Shown: positions 19,934 through 30,627 of the stretch, one piece after another | Layout: the number at the start of each line of letters is the position of its first letter | How positions within the stretch are numbered: position 1 is the first letter of the stretch | Origin: Phenylobacterium zucineum HLK1 | GTDB lineage: Bacteria > Pseudomonadota > Alphaproteobacteria > Caulobacterales > Caulobacteraceae | Direction: 5' to 3' | Assembly: GCF_000017265.1 (NCBI RefSeq) | Contig: NC_011144.1 | Span: 2,582,001 to 2,646,000, forward strand | Length of the DNA stretch: 64,000 nucleotides | Program-made: the position numbers and the translations under genes | The notes under the pieces: model-generated | The model's database searches: none | Told to the model about the DNA's origin: nothing | Seen by the model: the letters and a program-made list of their open reading frames with translations, nothing else

Positions 19934-20146
19934 ATGGGGGCGCTGAAGAAACGTTCGGTCCTGCTGTCCGGCCACGCGACCTCGATCGCGCTCGAGCCCG
20001 AGTTCTGGGCGGTGCTGGACGAGATGGCCCGTGCGCGCGGGGTCAGCCTCGCCGCCCTCATCGTCGGGATCGACCGGGCCCGGGCCGGCCGCCCCCTCGC
20101 CTCCGCCTGCCGCCTGGCGGCGCTCGACTACGCCCTCCGGCGCTGA
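19934..20146 (+). CDS. Ribbon-helix-helix domain protein (RHH_4 type)
   Basis: A 70-residue protein matching the RHH_4 group: short beta strand (SVLLSGHATSIALEPEFW), then two helices with DEMARARGVSLAALIVGID in between. RHH dimers insert a beta-ribbon into the DNA major groove, though in this subgroup DNA binding is not proven. Its ATG lacks a clear Shine-Dalgarno. It is divergent from coq4 and convergent, one base apart, with a small membrane protein gene. Confidence 0.78.
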   Translation: MGALKKRSVLLSGHATSIALEPEFWAVLDEMARARGVSLAALIVGIDRARAGRPLASACRLAALDYALRR

Positions 20147-20147
20147 A

Positions 20148-20402
20148 TCACTGGCTCGTCGGAGCCGGCGTCCCCTCCATCACGCCGCCCGGCGTGGCGG
20201 GCGCATCGCCCTGGGCTGGAGCCGGCGGCATGACCGAGGGCCCCTGCTCGGCCATCGGCGTGGCCCCGCCGCCGGGCGTGCGGTCGGTCCCGCCCCGCTG
20301 GACCATGGCGATCACCAGCCAGGCCACCAGCAGCGCCAGCACGATCCACACGAGCGGCGGGACGCCTCCCTTGCGCTTGGGCGTGGAGCTCTGGTCGGTC
20401 AT
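20148..20402 (-). CDS. Small single-helix membrane protein, unknown
   Basis: It has 84 residues: a basic N-terminus, one membrane helix (VPPLVWIVLALLVAWLVIAM near 14-33) and a Pro/Gly/Ala-rich disordered tail, which the basic N-terminus suggests is periplasmic. No family recognised. Its ATG at 20402 is followed by MTDQSSTPKRKGG, a normal start for such proteins. It is the divergent neighbour of the flavodoxin gene. Confidence 0.55.
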   Translation of the reverse strand: MTDQSSTPKRKGGVPPLVWIVLALLVAWLVIAMVQRGGTDRTPGGGATPMAEQGPSVMPPAPAQGDAPATPGGVMEGTPAPTSQ

Positions 20403-20505
20403 GGGGTCGTTTCCTTCTGAAGCCGCCGGGGTAACGAGCCCTGGCCGCCGCAGTTCCGGGAGCCGCGGCGCGGCTTTTGGAGTTAGGCTGATCGCGGAGG
20501 TCCCG

Positions 20506-21054
20506 ATGCGCGTCCTGATCGTCTACGGCACCACCGAAGGCCACACCCGCGAGCTGTGCAACTACGCGGCGACCCGCCTGCGTGAGCAGGGCCGCCGCGT
20601 GACGACGGAGGCGGCCGGTCCCGACGCTGGCCACCCCGACCCGGCGCCCTACGACGCCGTGCTGCTCGCCGCCTCGCTGCACGTCGGCCGCTACCAGGCC
20701 CCGCTGGTCGCCTACGCCCAGCGCCACCACGAGCGGCTGAACGCCATGCCCAGCGCCTTCCTTTCGGTGTCGCTGTCGGCCGCCGGTGAGAGTCCGGACG
20801 ACTGGGCCGGGCTGGACGAGTGCCTGGCCACCTTCAAGGCCGAGACCGGCTGGACCCCGCGAGAGGTCCACCAGGCGGCGGGCGCGATCCGGTACAGCCA
20901 GTACGACTTCTTCAAACGCCTGGCTCTGCAGGGCATCGCCCGCAAACGGGGGATGAAGACCGTCCGCTCCCACGACTACGACCTGACCGACTACGAGGCG
21001 CTCGGCGCCTTCGTGAGCCGGTTCGTCGCCGCCGCCGCGGCCCCGGCCGGCTGA
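20506..21054 (+). CDS. Flavodoxin-domain protein, HemG-like
   Basis: It has 182 residues with a flavodoxin fold. The FMN phosphate loop is YGTTEGHT near residues 7-14; DAVLLAASLHVGRYQ near 52-66 matches the second flavin loop of the menaquinone-dependent protoporphyrinogen oxidase (HemG) group. C-terminal KRLALQGIARKRG... is also typical of HemG-like proteins. A role in oxidising protoporphyrinogen IX is plausible, but many members have other partners. The ATG has GCGGAGG five bases upstream. It overlaps the convergent DUF1801 gene by 64 bases. Confidence 0.78.
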   Translation: MRVLIVYGTTEGHTRELCNYAATRLREQGRRVTTEAAGPDAGHPDPAPYDAVLLAASLHVGRYQAPLVAYAQRHHERLNAMPSAFLSVSLSAAGESPDDWAGLDECLATFKAETGWTPREVHQAAGAIRYSQYDFFKRLALQGIARKRGMKTVRSHDYDLTDYEALGAFVSRFVAAAAAPAG

Positions 21055-21404
21055 GCGCGCTCGCGCGCCGTCCGCAGAAGCTGCTCCAGCGCGGCCCAGT
21101 CGATCACCGCTGACTTGCGGAAACGCAGACAGCCCTTGCCCCGCCCACCGCCCGTTCGCGCGGCGGCGGGGGTCTGCAGCACGCCCGGATCGGCGAAGTA
21201 GAGGGAGAGATACTGCCGCTGCTCGGCGAAGCCGAACGCCGGCCGTCCGGCGCGAACGAAGGTGGGGCGGCCCCAGGTCATGGTTTCCTCATGGTCCGGA
21301 AGCAGCCGGCGCGCGAGGTCGCGCAGGCGCGCCAGGTCCCCGGCGCGTTCCGGCGAGGCTTCGGCCAGATAGGCGTCGACCGTTGGGGCCTTGGACTGGA
21401 CCAT
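20991..21404 (-). CDS. DUF1801 domain protein
   Basis: It has 137 residues, soluble. The pattern VDAYLAEASPERAGDLARLR, then HEETMTWGRPTFVRAGRPAF and YLSLYFADP, matches the DUF1801 (YdhG-like) fold. The C-terminal half with GKGCLRFRK is also family-like. Function unknown; members bind small ligands or iron in some reports. The last 64 bases lie antisense to the flavodoxin gene end, encoding a low-complexity Ala-rich tail, so the shared region is probably not constrained in this protein. ATG with GGAG upstream. Confidence 0.75.
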   Translation of the reverse strand: MVQSKAPTVDAYLAEASPERAGDLARLRDLARRLLPDHEETMTWGRPTFVRAGRPAFGFAEQRQYLSLYFADPGVLQTPAAARTGGGRGKGCLRFRKSAVIDWAALEQLLRTARERAQPAGAAAAATNRLTKAPSAS

Positions 21405-21551
21405 GGTCGCTCCCGCGGCATGGGCCGCCCGGCCTCAACGCTCGCCGCTCCCGGCGGGTCCATTCGGCAAGGACCGGAACCGGCGCGTCAGGCGGGCCTT
21501 TAATCCAGACCGCGCCCTGCGGCCCCCTACCCCGATCCGACGGTCCGTCTC
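21405..21551. promoter_or_regulatory. Divergent spacer DUF1801 / pyruvyl transferase
   Basis: A 147-base gap between two divergent starts. It must hold promoters for both. One TTAA lies in CCTTTAATCC near 21499, too lone for a CtrA box. No clear -10/-35 pair or Shine-Dalgarno before the pyruvyl transferase ATG was found. Confidence 0.3.
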
Positions 21552-22619
21552 ATGACACACGCGCAGAAGGTCGGCGTGCTCACCTTCCATCGCTGCATCA
21601 ACTACGGCTCCTACTGGCAGGCGCGGTGCTCTGTGGAAGGGCTGCGGGCCCGCGGTCTGGAAGCGGTGCTGCTGGACCATCAGTCCCCGCGGGTGAACCG
21701 CGCCGAGTGGCGCTGCGCGCTGCAGCCGCTGCTGCCGGCGCGCGCGACGGCCACGGACCGCGCCCGCTATGCGGCCAAGGCCAGGAAGTTCTTCGAGGCC
21801 TTCGACCGCCTGCCGCTCTCCCGTCCGTTCGACCTGGACGATCCGGCGGACATGGAGTCCGTCGACGTGGCCGTCGTCGGCAGCGACGAGGTGTGGAACT
21901 TCCGCCACCCCTGGTACGCGGGCTATCCGCTGTTCTTCGGCGACGGATTGAAGGCGCGGCGCGTCGTCTCCTACGCGGCGAGCTTCGGCTCCCATGGCGC
22001 GGACGACGCCCTCGAAGCCTCCTGGGCCGAGCGGCTGCGCCGCTTCGACGCCCTGGCGGTTCGCGACGAGACCTCCCGCATCCTGGTGCGCGAGGCGCTG
22101 GGACGCGATCCGGCCCTGGTGCTCGATCCGTGCCTGCAGTTCGCCGACGTCTGCCGGCGGCCGGCCCGGACCCCGCCACGCGACGTCGTGGTCTACGGCC
22201 ACAGCTTCCCGGCCACGTTCGGGAGCCGGGTGCGGGACTGGGCCGAAGGCGCGGGCCTGCGCCTCGTCAGCCTGGGCTATCGCAACGACTTCGCCCACGA
22301 GCAGCGCCTCGACGCCGGGCCCGAGGATTTCGCCCGGGCCATGGGCGGGGCTCTTGCGGTGGTCACCAACTTCTTCCACGGCTGCGTCTTCGCACTGGCG
22401 AACGCGCGCCCGTTCGTCTGCATTCCCAGCGCCTACCGGTCGAACAAGGTGCTGAACCTGACCCGGGCCGTGGACGCCGAGGACCGGCTGGTGGACGAGG
22501 ATCCTGCGCCGTCCGCACTGGACGCCCTGCTGTCGGCGCCGCTGGCCCCGCGGGTGGTGGCCGCCATCGACCACATGCGGCGCCGCTCGGACGCCTACCT
22601 CGACCATGCGCTCGCCTGA
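21552..22619 (+). CDS. Polysaccharide pyruvyl transferase family protein
   Basis: It has 355 residues with the pyruvyl-transferase fold: N-terminal GVLTFHRCINYGSYWQA, then VVGSDEVWNF near 111, GDGLKARRVVSYAASFGSHG near 135, and a C-terminal VVTNFFHGCVFALANARPFV near 276-295. These match enzymes moving pyruvate from PEP onto sugars of exopolysaccharides or wall polymers. The next gene, an F420-hydrogenase-beta-like protein, overlaps by 14 nt, and this pairing is common in polysaccharide clusters. No other glycan genes are close, so its acceptor is unknown. Confidence 0.8.
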   Translation: MTHAQKVGVLTFHRCINYGSYWQARCSVEGLRARGLEAVLLDHQSPRVNRAEWRCALQPLLPARATATDRARYAAKARKFFEAFDRLPLSRPFDLDDPADMESVDVAVVGSDEVWNFRHPWYAGYPLFFGDGLKARRVVSYAASFGSHGADDALEASWAERLRRFDALAVRDETSRILVREALGRDPALVLDPCLQFADVCRRPARTPPRDVVVYGHSFPATFGSRVRDWAEGAGLRLVSLGYRNDFAHEQRLDAGPEDFARAMGGALAVVTNFFHGCVFALANARPFVCIPSAYRSNKVLNLTRAVDAEDRLVDEDPAPSALDALLSAPLAPRVVAAIDHMRRRSDAYLDHALA

Positions 22620-24000
22620 CGCCGGCCTGAGCCCCAGAGAGGTCGTCGCCGCCGGCCTCTGCATCGGCTGCGGCGGCTGCGCGGCAGGCGGACGGACGGC
22701 TGGGGCCCGGGTCGGCTTCGACCGCTTCGGACGGCTGCGTCCGGAGGGCCCGAAGGCCTGGCTCGGCCGGCGCAGCGAGGTCTTCGCCCGCACCTGCCCG
22801 TCCTCGCCCGCGGCCCGCGACGAGGACGCCCTGGCGCTGGAGCTCTACCCGGACGCGCCCTTCGCCGATCCCTGCATCGGCCGCTTCCGGGCCGCCTACG
22901 TCGGGGCGGCGGCCGAGGGCGATTTCCGGGCCGCCGGCAGCTCGGGGGGCATGGTCACCTGGACCGCGGCCGAGCTGATGCGGCGCGGGCTGATCGACGG
23001 CGTTGCGCACGTGAAGCCCGCCCCCTCGCCACGCGGACAGGCGCCGTTCTTCCGCTACGGGGTCTCGCGCAGCGAGGCCGAGCTGCGGGCGGGCGCCAAG
23101 TCCCGCTACTACCCGATCGAGATGTCGGGCGTGCTGGACGAGATCCGCCGCACGCCCGGCCGCTACGCCGTGGTCGGGGTGCCCTGCTTCATCAAGGCGG
23201 TGCGGCTGCTCTGCCGCGAGGACCCCGTCCTGCGCGAGCGCGTCGCCTTCACCCTCGGCCTGTTCTGCGGCCACATGAAGAGCGCCCGGCTGGTCGAGAG
23301 CTTCGCCTGGCAGCTCGGGACGCAGGTCGAGGCGGTGGAGGCCGTGGATTTCCGCGCCAAGGATCCCGGCCGACCGGCCAACTGGTACACTGCACATCTG
23401 CGCCTGAAGGACGGCTCGGAGCGCCGGCAGGACTGGTGGCATCTGGCCGACGGGGACTGGGGCGCCGGCTTCTTCCAGTATCCCGCCTGCGACTTCTGCG
23501 ACGACGTCACCGCCGAGACGGCCGACATCAGCTTCGGCGACGCCTGGGTGGAGCCCTATTCCTCCGACGGCCGCGGCACGAACGTGGTGGTGGTCCGGTC
23601 ATCGGCGCTGGCGGCGATCCTGGCCCAGGGGATCGAGGAGGGCCGGCTCGACCTTTCGCCCGTGGACGCCGACTTCGTGCATGGGACCCAGGCGGCGGGG
23701 TTCCGCCAGCGGCGGGAGGGGCTGTCGCTCAGGCTTGCGGGCCGTCGGCGCGGCCTGACGCCCCGCAAGCGGGTCCCGGCGCGGGCGCCGTCGCTCACCT
23801 GGCGCCGACGCGCGGTCTACCGCCTGCGCCAAGCCATCGCCGCGGGCAGTCACCGCGTGTTCTGGGCCGCGCAGCGGCTGCGCTGGCCGGGCCTCTACAC
23901 GCGCTGGGCCAGGGCGAGCCTGGCCGTCTACCAGGGCCTCGCCTGGTCGCACGGCCGCGTGGGCCGGATCGTGGACCGGCTGGACGGCAAGCGCGCCTAG
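22606..24000 (+). CDS. Coenzyme F420 hydrogenase/dehydrogenase beta-subunit-like protein
   Basis: It has 464 residues. N-terminal CIGCGGCAAGG near 19-29 is a reduced iron-sulfur-type Cys cluster. The body has SSGGMVTWTAAELMRRG near 108-124, KSRYYPIEM, GVPCFIKAVRLLC and FCGHMKSARLVESF, ending with ACDFCDDVTAETADISFGDAW near 300, all typical of the FrhB family. These proteins reduce flavin- or F420-type cofactors; in bacteria many act beside polysaccharide pyruvyl transferases with an unclear redox task. The C-terminal 100 residues are basic and family-variable. It overlaps the upstream gene and shares CTAG with the convergent rsuA-like gene. Confidence 0.78.
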   Translation: MRSPDAGLSPREVVAAGLCIGCGGCAAGGRTAGARVGFDRFGRLRPEGPKAWLGRRSEVFARTCPSSPAARDEDALALELYPDAPFADPCIGRFRAAYVGAAAEGDFRAAGSSGGMVTWTAAELMRRGLIDGVAHVKPAPSPRGQAPFFRYGVSRSEAELRAGAKSRYYPIEMSGVLDEIRRTPGRYAVVGVPCFIKAVRLLCREDPVLRERVAFTLGLFCGHMKSARLVESFAWQLGTQVEAVEAVDFRAKDPGRPANWYTAHLRLKDGSERRQDWWHLADGDWGAGFFQYPACDFCDDVTAETADISFGDAWVEPYSSDGRGTNVVVVRSSALAAILAQGIEEGRLDLSPVDADFVHGTQAAGFRQRREGLSLRLAGRRRGLTPRKRVPARAPSLTWRRRAVYRLRQAIAAGSHRVFWAAQRLRWPGLYTRWARASLAVYQGLAWSHGRVGRIVDRLDGKRA

Positions 24001-24725
24001 GCGAAGATCGCCGCCAGGTCCTCGGCCCCCATCAGCCGATAGCGACCGGGGGCCAGGTCGGCAGGAAGGTCCAGGCCGCCGATGCGGTCCCGGTGCAGCG
24101 CCTCCACATGGTTGCCGACGGCGGCGAACATCCGGCGCACCTGGTGGTAGCGACCCTCGGTGATGGTCAGCCGCGCCAGGGTCGGCGACAGGGGCTCCAG
24201 CACCGCCGGCGCCAGCGGCTTGTCTTCGCCCTCCAGCATCAGCTCGCCCGCGGCGAAGATGGCCCCCTCGTCGCCGCGCAGCGGCCGGGCCAGGGTGGCC
24301 ACGTAGCGCTTGGCGACGTGCCGCCTGGGCGAAATGATCCGGTGCAGCAGGTCGCCGTCGTCGGTCAGCAGCAGCAGGCCGGACGTCTCCTTGTCCAGCC
24401 GGCCCACCGTGGAGAGCGGCGGCTCGCGCATCCGCCAGCGCGACGGCAGGAGGCTATAGACCAGCTCGCCCGTCTCCTTGTGCGAGCACGTCACGCCCGT
24501 GGGCTTGTGCAGCATCAGCGCCATGCCGGGCAGCGGATCCAGCGGCCGTCCGTCCACTTGCATCCGCGCCGGCAGATCCGGGGTCAGCGCGATCCGCGTG
24601 TCGGCCTTGGGCACGGGCGCGCCGTCCAGGGTGATGGCCCCGGCGCGGGCCAGCGCCTGCACCTCCCGGCGCGAGCCATAGCCCATGTTGGCCAGCAGCT
24701 TGTCGAGGCGGACCGAGCCGCTCAT
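23997..24725 (-). CDS. rsuA: RsuA-family pseudouridine synthase
   Basis: Converts uridine to pseudouridine in rRNA; the RsuA subgroup acts on 16S U516. It has 242 residues: S4 RNA-binding domain (VRLDKLLANMGYGSRREVQA near 5-24), then the synthase domain with GRLDKETSGLLLLTDDG, whose Asp is catalytic, and a final EGRYHQVRRMFAAVG near 191-205. The start at 24725 is ATG overlapping the TGA of the methyltransferase gene (ATGA). RluE/RluF-type targets cannot be excluded from sequence alone. Confidence 0.88.
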   Translation of the reverse strand: MSGSVRLDKLLANMGYGSRREVQALARAGAITLDGAPVPKADTRIALTPDLPARMQVDGRPLDPLPGMALMLHKPTGVTCSHKETGELVYSLLPSRWRMREPPLSTVGRLDKETSGLLLLTDDGDLLHRIISPRRHVAKRYVATLARPLRGDEGAIFAAGELMLEGEDKPLAPAVLEPLSPTLARLTITEGRYHQVRRMFAAVGNHVEALHRDRIGGLDLPADLAPGRYRLMGAEDLAAIFA

Positions 24726-25636
24726 TTCCGCGCCTCGTACACCTTGAAGCCTCCACCTTCGGCCTTCAGCGCGGCCTTGCCGAACAGGTCGCCCAGGACG
24801 CCCTCGTACGGCAGGTGCCGGTTGGCCACCAGCCACAGGACGCCGCCCTTGCGGAGCACGGCGTGGGCGCGGCGGATGAACGCCTGGCCCAGCGCCTTGT
24901 CCTCAGCGCCTGCGTCATGGAACGGCGGGTTCATCACCACGAAATCGAGCCCGGCGAGCTCCGGGCCGGTGCGGGCGTCCCGCCAGTGGAAGCCGGCGCG
25001 CGAATCCTGGACGTTGCGCCGGGCGCAGTCCACCGCCCGACGGTCGAGGTCCACCAGCGCAAGCTCGGTCACCTGCGGACTGGCCAGGACGGCGTGGGAC
25101 AGGATGCCGAGCCCGCAGCCCAGGTCGGCGCCGCGTCCCGCCAGCGGCGGGAGCGCCTGGATGAGCAGGACGCTGCCGGGGTCGGGGCGATCCCAGCTGA
25201 ACACCCCGGGCTGCGTCCACAGGCCGAGGCTCTCCGAGAACCGCGGCCGTCCCGCCTCGATCGCCGCCTCCAGGCCGGCGGGCGCGTCCGGCCGGCGGGT
25301 CTGGCAGATGCGCTGGTGGCGCTGGCCTGTCTCGTGGACCTCGCAGCCGAACGCCTTCAGCTCCTTGCCGAGGCGCGAGCCGCCCTTCTCCTTGGGCGCG
25401 AGAGCGGTGAGCCGCCCGCCCGGCGCCAGCGCCCGCAGGGCCAGGGCCAGGACGTAGCGACGCTCGATCGTCCCGGGCGGGGCGGCGACCGTCACGCTCT
25501 CCAGGCTGGCCGGCGCGATGTCCTCCAGGGCCGCCGAGCCGGGGATCAGCGGGGAGACCTGCACCGCGCCGGCCGGCGCAGGCGCGAGCTCCGGCGGCGG
25601 CAGGCCATAGACGGCGGAGACCGGAGACGGGCTCAA
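24722..25636 (-). CDS. rsmC: RsmC-type class I methyltransferase
   Basis: SAM-dependent methyltransferase of the RsmC/RlmG group, likely acting on guanosine of ribosomal RNA. It has 304 residues in two halves: an N-terminal degenerate MTase-like domain, and a C-terminal catalytic one with GADLGCGLGILSHAVL near 168-183 (SAM motif I) and FVVMNPPFHD near 233-242, the NPPF catalytic motif. The start chosen is a TTG at 25636 with GGAG ten bases upstream; a GTG at 25702 is also in frame but lacks a ribosome site. It is coupled to rsuA by a 4-nt overlap, making a small rRNA-modification operon. Confidence 0.82.
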   Translation of the reverse strand: MSPSPVSAVYGLPPPELAPAPAGAVQVSPLIPGSAALEDIAPASLESVTVAAPPGTIERRYVLALALRALAPGGRLTALAPKEKGGSRLGKELKAFGCEVHETGQRHQRICQTRRPDAPAGLEAAIEAGRPRFSESLGLWTQPGVFSWDRPDPGSVLLIQALPPLAGRGADLGCGLGILSHAVLASPQVTELALVDLDRRAVDCARRNVQDSRAGFHWRDARTGPELAGLDFVVMNPPFHDAGAEDKALGQAFIRRAHAVLRKGGVLWLVANRHLPYEGVLGDLFGKAALKAEGGGFKVYEARK

Positions 25637-25773
25637 GCGGCGGCAACTCCCTGACCGCGCGACGCTGGCGGCCGGAGGGCGATACCGGGCGGGGCGGCGC
25701 ACGTCCAGCGGCGGGAACGCAGCGCGAACACCGGGGTGCCCTGGCGCGCCCGGCGTGCTAAGGGCTCCCGGAA

Positions 25774-28094
<2,321 letters not shown>

Positions 28095-28098
<4 letters not shown>

Positions 28099-28637
28099 GC
28101 CTCGGGTCCCCGCCGCCGCATCAGCCGCCGCGCAGCGAAGGTCGCAAGTCCGGCCACCACCGCCGCGCCGGCCGCCATCAGCGGGGCCGCCTTGCGGAGC
28201 CGGGACTGGCGAGACGCCGCCTCGGCGGCGCGGCGCATCGGCTCGGGCCGCACGCCGTCGGAGCCGGCGGACCAGGCCGCCGCCTCGCCGACGCGCCCGC
28301 CGGGGCCCTGCTCGGGCGCCGGCGCCAGGGGCTCACCCACCGCCGGCTGGGCGTGCTGCGGCTGCACGCCGCCCGCCGCCTCGATGTCGGCCTGGGCGGC
28401 GTTGCGGCGGAAGGTGACCGTCTCGCCGGCGCGGTCCACCTCGGAGACCTCCCAGCCATGACCAGTCCAGGCGCGGCTGTGCGACTTGTCGGGGTCGTTG
28501 GCCCACCACGAGCCGCCGGACCTTGCGCCCTTGGGCAGGGGGAAGCCCAGCACCTCCTCCAGCTCGGCGAAGCTCGCGCGCCATTCGTCGGCGCCGTGGC
28601 CGGACAGGCGTTGGGACAGGGGCTTGTACTTGCTCAT
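28095..28637 (-). CDS. Hypothetical protein with C-terminal membrane helix
   Basis: It has 180 residues. The first 85 (MSKYKPLSQRLSGHGADEW..., LEEVLGFPLP, SWWANDPDKSHSRAWTGHGW) form a compact domain found in other alphaproteobacterial and phage-like proteins, of unknown function (DUF7662-like, from memory). A disordered Pro/Gly/Ala linker follows, then one helix (AAPLMAAGAAVVAGLATFAA) and a basic tail RRLMRRRG. The ATG at 28637 is chosen because the domain starts right there; an upstream start adds only MRLAA. Confidence 0.6.
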
Positions 28638-28711
28638 GGCGGCTAAACGCACGGCGGCCGCATCGGCGCCATGGAACTGAACCGTCCGAAGGTTCGCGCG
28701 CTATCGCATCG

Positions 28712-29224
28712 ATGCGCAGCTCGTTTCTCCAGAGCCCGTTTTCCAGGGCCGACCTGAAGCCGATCCTGACAGGCGCCGCCGCCTGCGCCGCGTTCGGCCT
28801 CCTGCTCGGCGCGGCCATGCAGCCGAACCTCCGCGGCCCGACGGACGTCGAAGGCCCCCAGATGCTCGCCGGCGTCTCGGGCGCCCGGCAGCCACAGCTG
28901 CAGGACGTGGGCGCCTCGTTCGCGGCCTACGAAACCGGCGTACCCGACTACGTCGTGGGAACGGATTGGCTGGAGCCGCCGGAACAGTTCGACGAGGAGG
29001 TCCCGATCCCGGGCGAGGACGAGACCGTCGCCTTCGCCGAGGACGACGCCTACGAGCCGGTCGCCATCGTCCGCTGGGAGGAGCCGCCGCGGGAGCCGGC
29101 GCGCTATCCGTCGCTGGACGGCGGCGTAGCCTACGGCGTGGCCTACGCGGGCGACCTCCCCGCGCCCCCGCCGCCGCCCGAAGACTCCGAGCTCGCCGAG
29201 ATGGCGGCGGCGACGCCGGGCTGA
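28712..29224 (+). CDS. Hypothetical acidic secreted or membrane-anchored protein
   Basis: It has 170 residues with one hydrophobic segment (KPILTGAAACAAFGLLLGAA near 16-35), then an acidic, Pro-rich, low-complexity remainder (EEVPIPGEDETVAF, PAPPPPPEDSEL). No family recognised. The ATG at 28712 starts the conserved-looking MRSSFLQSPFSRADLKP; longer frames upstream are antisense to the neighbouring gene's start region. It is divergent from the 28095-28637 gene and precedes prmA by 44 bases. Confidence 0.5.
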   Translation: MRSSFLQSPFSRADLKPILTGAAACAAFGLLLGAAMQPNLRGPTDVEGPQMLAGVSGARQPQLQDVGASFAAYETGVPDYVVGTDWLEPPEQFDEEVPIPGEDETVAFAEDDAYEPVAIVRWEEPPREPARYPSLDGGVAYGVAYAGDLPAPPPPPEDSELAEMAAATPG

Positions 29225-29268
29225 TCCCCCTCGCCTTTCGCGCGCCGGGCCGCTAGAGGCTCACGCCC

Positions 29269-30135
29269 ATGAGCGACGAGGCCGTCCAGATCATCGCCCG
29301 CGGCCCGCGCCGCATTGCCGAAGCCGCAGCCGCCGCGCTGGAGGCCGAGCCCGCCACCGAGGCGCTGACCTACTCGATCCTCGAAGAGGACGAGGACCAC
29401 GACGTCTGGCGCATCGACGCCTTCCCGACCACCGACCAGGAGCGCGAGGCCATCGCGGCCGTGCTGGTGCGCTTCGGCGACCTGCGGGTGAGCACCGAGG
29501 TGCTGGCCGACGCCGACTGGCTGGCCATGGCGCTGTCGGGCCTGCCGCCCGTGCGAGCGGGCCGGTTCTTCGTCTACGGCGCCCACGACCGGGGCCTGGC
29601 CCCCGCCAGCACCGTGAACCTGCGCATCGAGGCGGGCGCGGCCTTCGGCACCGGCCACCACGGGACCACCGTGGGCTGCCTGCTGGCCTTCGACGAGCTG
29701 CTCAAGGCGCGCCGTTTCCCGAAGGTGCTGGACGTGGGCTGCGGCACCGGGGTGCTGGCCATCGCCGCCGCGCGCACAGGCTCGGAGCTCGCCGTCGGCA
29801 CCGACATCGACCGCGTCTCGGTCCGCATCGCCAACGAGAACGCCACGCTGAACCGGGCGGGCGCCGAGTTCGTCCACGCCTCGGGCCTCGGCCATCCCGC
29901 GGTCCGCACCCGCGGCCCGTACGACCTGGTGTTCGCCAACATCCTGGCGCCGCCGCTGGTGGCGCTGTCGCAGGACATCCGCAATGCGCTGAAGCCCGGC
30001 GGGCTGGCGATCCTCTCGGGCCTACTGCGGACCCAGGAGCGGCGCGTGCTGGCGGCCTACCTCTCCAAGGGGTTCAAGCTCCAGCGGCGGCTGCACCGGG
30101 ACGCCTGGGCCACGCTGGTCGTTCGCAGGCCCTGA
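29269..30135 (+). CDS. prmA: Ribosomal protein L11 methyltransferase
   Basis: SAM-dependent enzyme trimethylating ribosomal protein L11 and related targets. It has 288 residues. The N-terminal half is the L11-recognition domain. The catalytic domain shows [19 protein letters not shown] near 126-144, [20 protein letters not shown] near 152-171 (SAM motif I), [19 protein letters not shown] near 176-194, and [13 protein letters not shown] near 222-234 with the N-I-L-A-x-P-L motif of PrmA. AGAGG lies about 11 bases before the ATG. Confidence 0.92.
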   Translation: MSDEAVQIIARGPRRIAEAAAAALEAEPATEALTYSILEEDEDHDVWRIDAFPTTDQEREAIAAVLVRFGDLRVSTEVLADADWLAMALSGLPPVRAGRFFVYGAHDRGLAPASTVNLRIEAGAAFGTGHHGTTVGCLLAFDELLKARRFPKVLDVGCGTGVLAIAAARTGSELAVGTDIDRVSVRIANENATLNRAGAEFVHASGLGHPAVRTRGPYDLVFANILAPPLVALSQDIRNALKPGGLAILSGLLRTQERRVLAAYLSKGFKLQRRLHRDAWATLVVRRP

Positions 30136-30228
30136 CGGAACCGCCCAAGGAACCCGCGCCCGAGGAACCCCACAGGGCGAGCGCCGTTCTCAGCCGGAAG
30201 GCCAAGCTTGGCCGAGGAGGAGGCTGAG

Positions 30229-30627
30229 ATGACCGAGCCGTACGAACGCACCACCATCACCAACGAGCCGACCCGCACCGTCGAGGTCCGCCGCGGCGGA
30301 AGCGCGGCGGGCTGGTGGGTCGCCGCCCTCGTCGCCATTGTGGCGATCGTGGCCGTGATCTTCATATACAACGCCGGCGCCGGGGACGACGAGCTGCAGG
30401 CCGCCCGCGAGCAGGGCGAGGCCGAGGCCTCCATCGCCGCGGCGAGCCAGTCGGCCCACGACGCCGCGGCCGTGGCCGCCCAGGCCGCGCAGGACGCCGC
30501 CGCGGGCGCGGCCGCCGCCACCGAGTCGGCCGCCAACGCCGCCGCCGAGCAGACCGAGGAAACCGCCGCCGCCGCGTCCGAGGCGGTGAACGACGCCGCG
30601 GCCGACGTCGCGGACGAGCCCCGCTAG
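30229..30627 (+). CDS. Single-helix membrane protein with Ala-rich helical tail
   Basis: It has 132 residues: an N-terminal polar stretch (MTEPYERTTITNEPTRTVEV), one membrane helix (GWWVAALVAIVAIVAVIFIY near 29-48), then about 80 residues made almost only of Ala, Glu, Asp, Ser and Gln in a helical pattern (AAAVAAQAAQDAAAGAAAAT). It resembles small stress-associated or apolipoprotein-like coiled proteins, but no family is claimed. ATG 30229 has GAGGAGG about eight bases upstream, so the in-frame TTG at 30208 is not used. It overlaps the convergent GIY-YIG gene by CTAG. Confidence 0.6.
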   Translation: MTEPYERTTITNEPTRTVEVRRGGSAAGWWVAALVAIVAIVAVIFIYNAGAGDDELQAAREQGEAEASIAAASQSAHDAAAVAAQAAQDAAAGAAAATESAANAAAEQTEETAAAASEAVNDAAADVADEPR

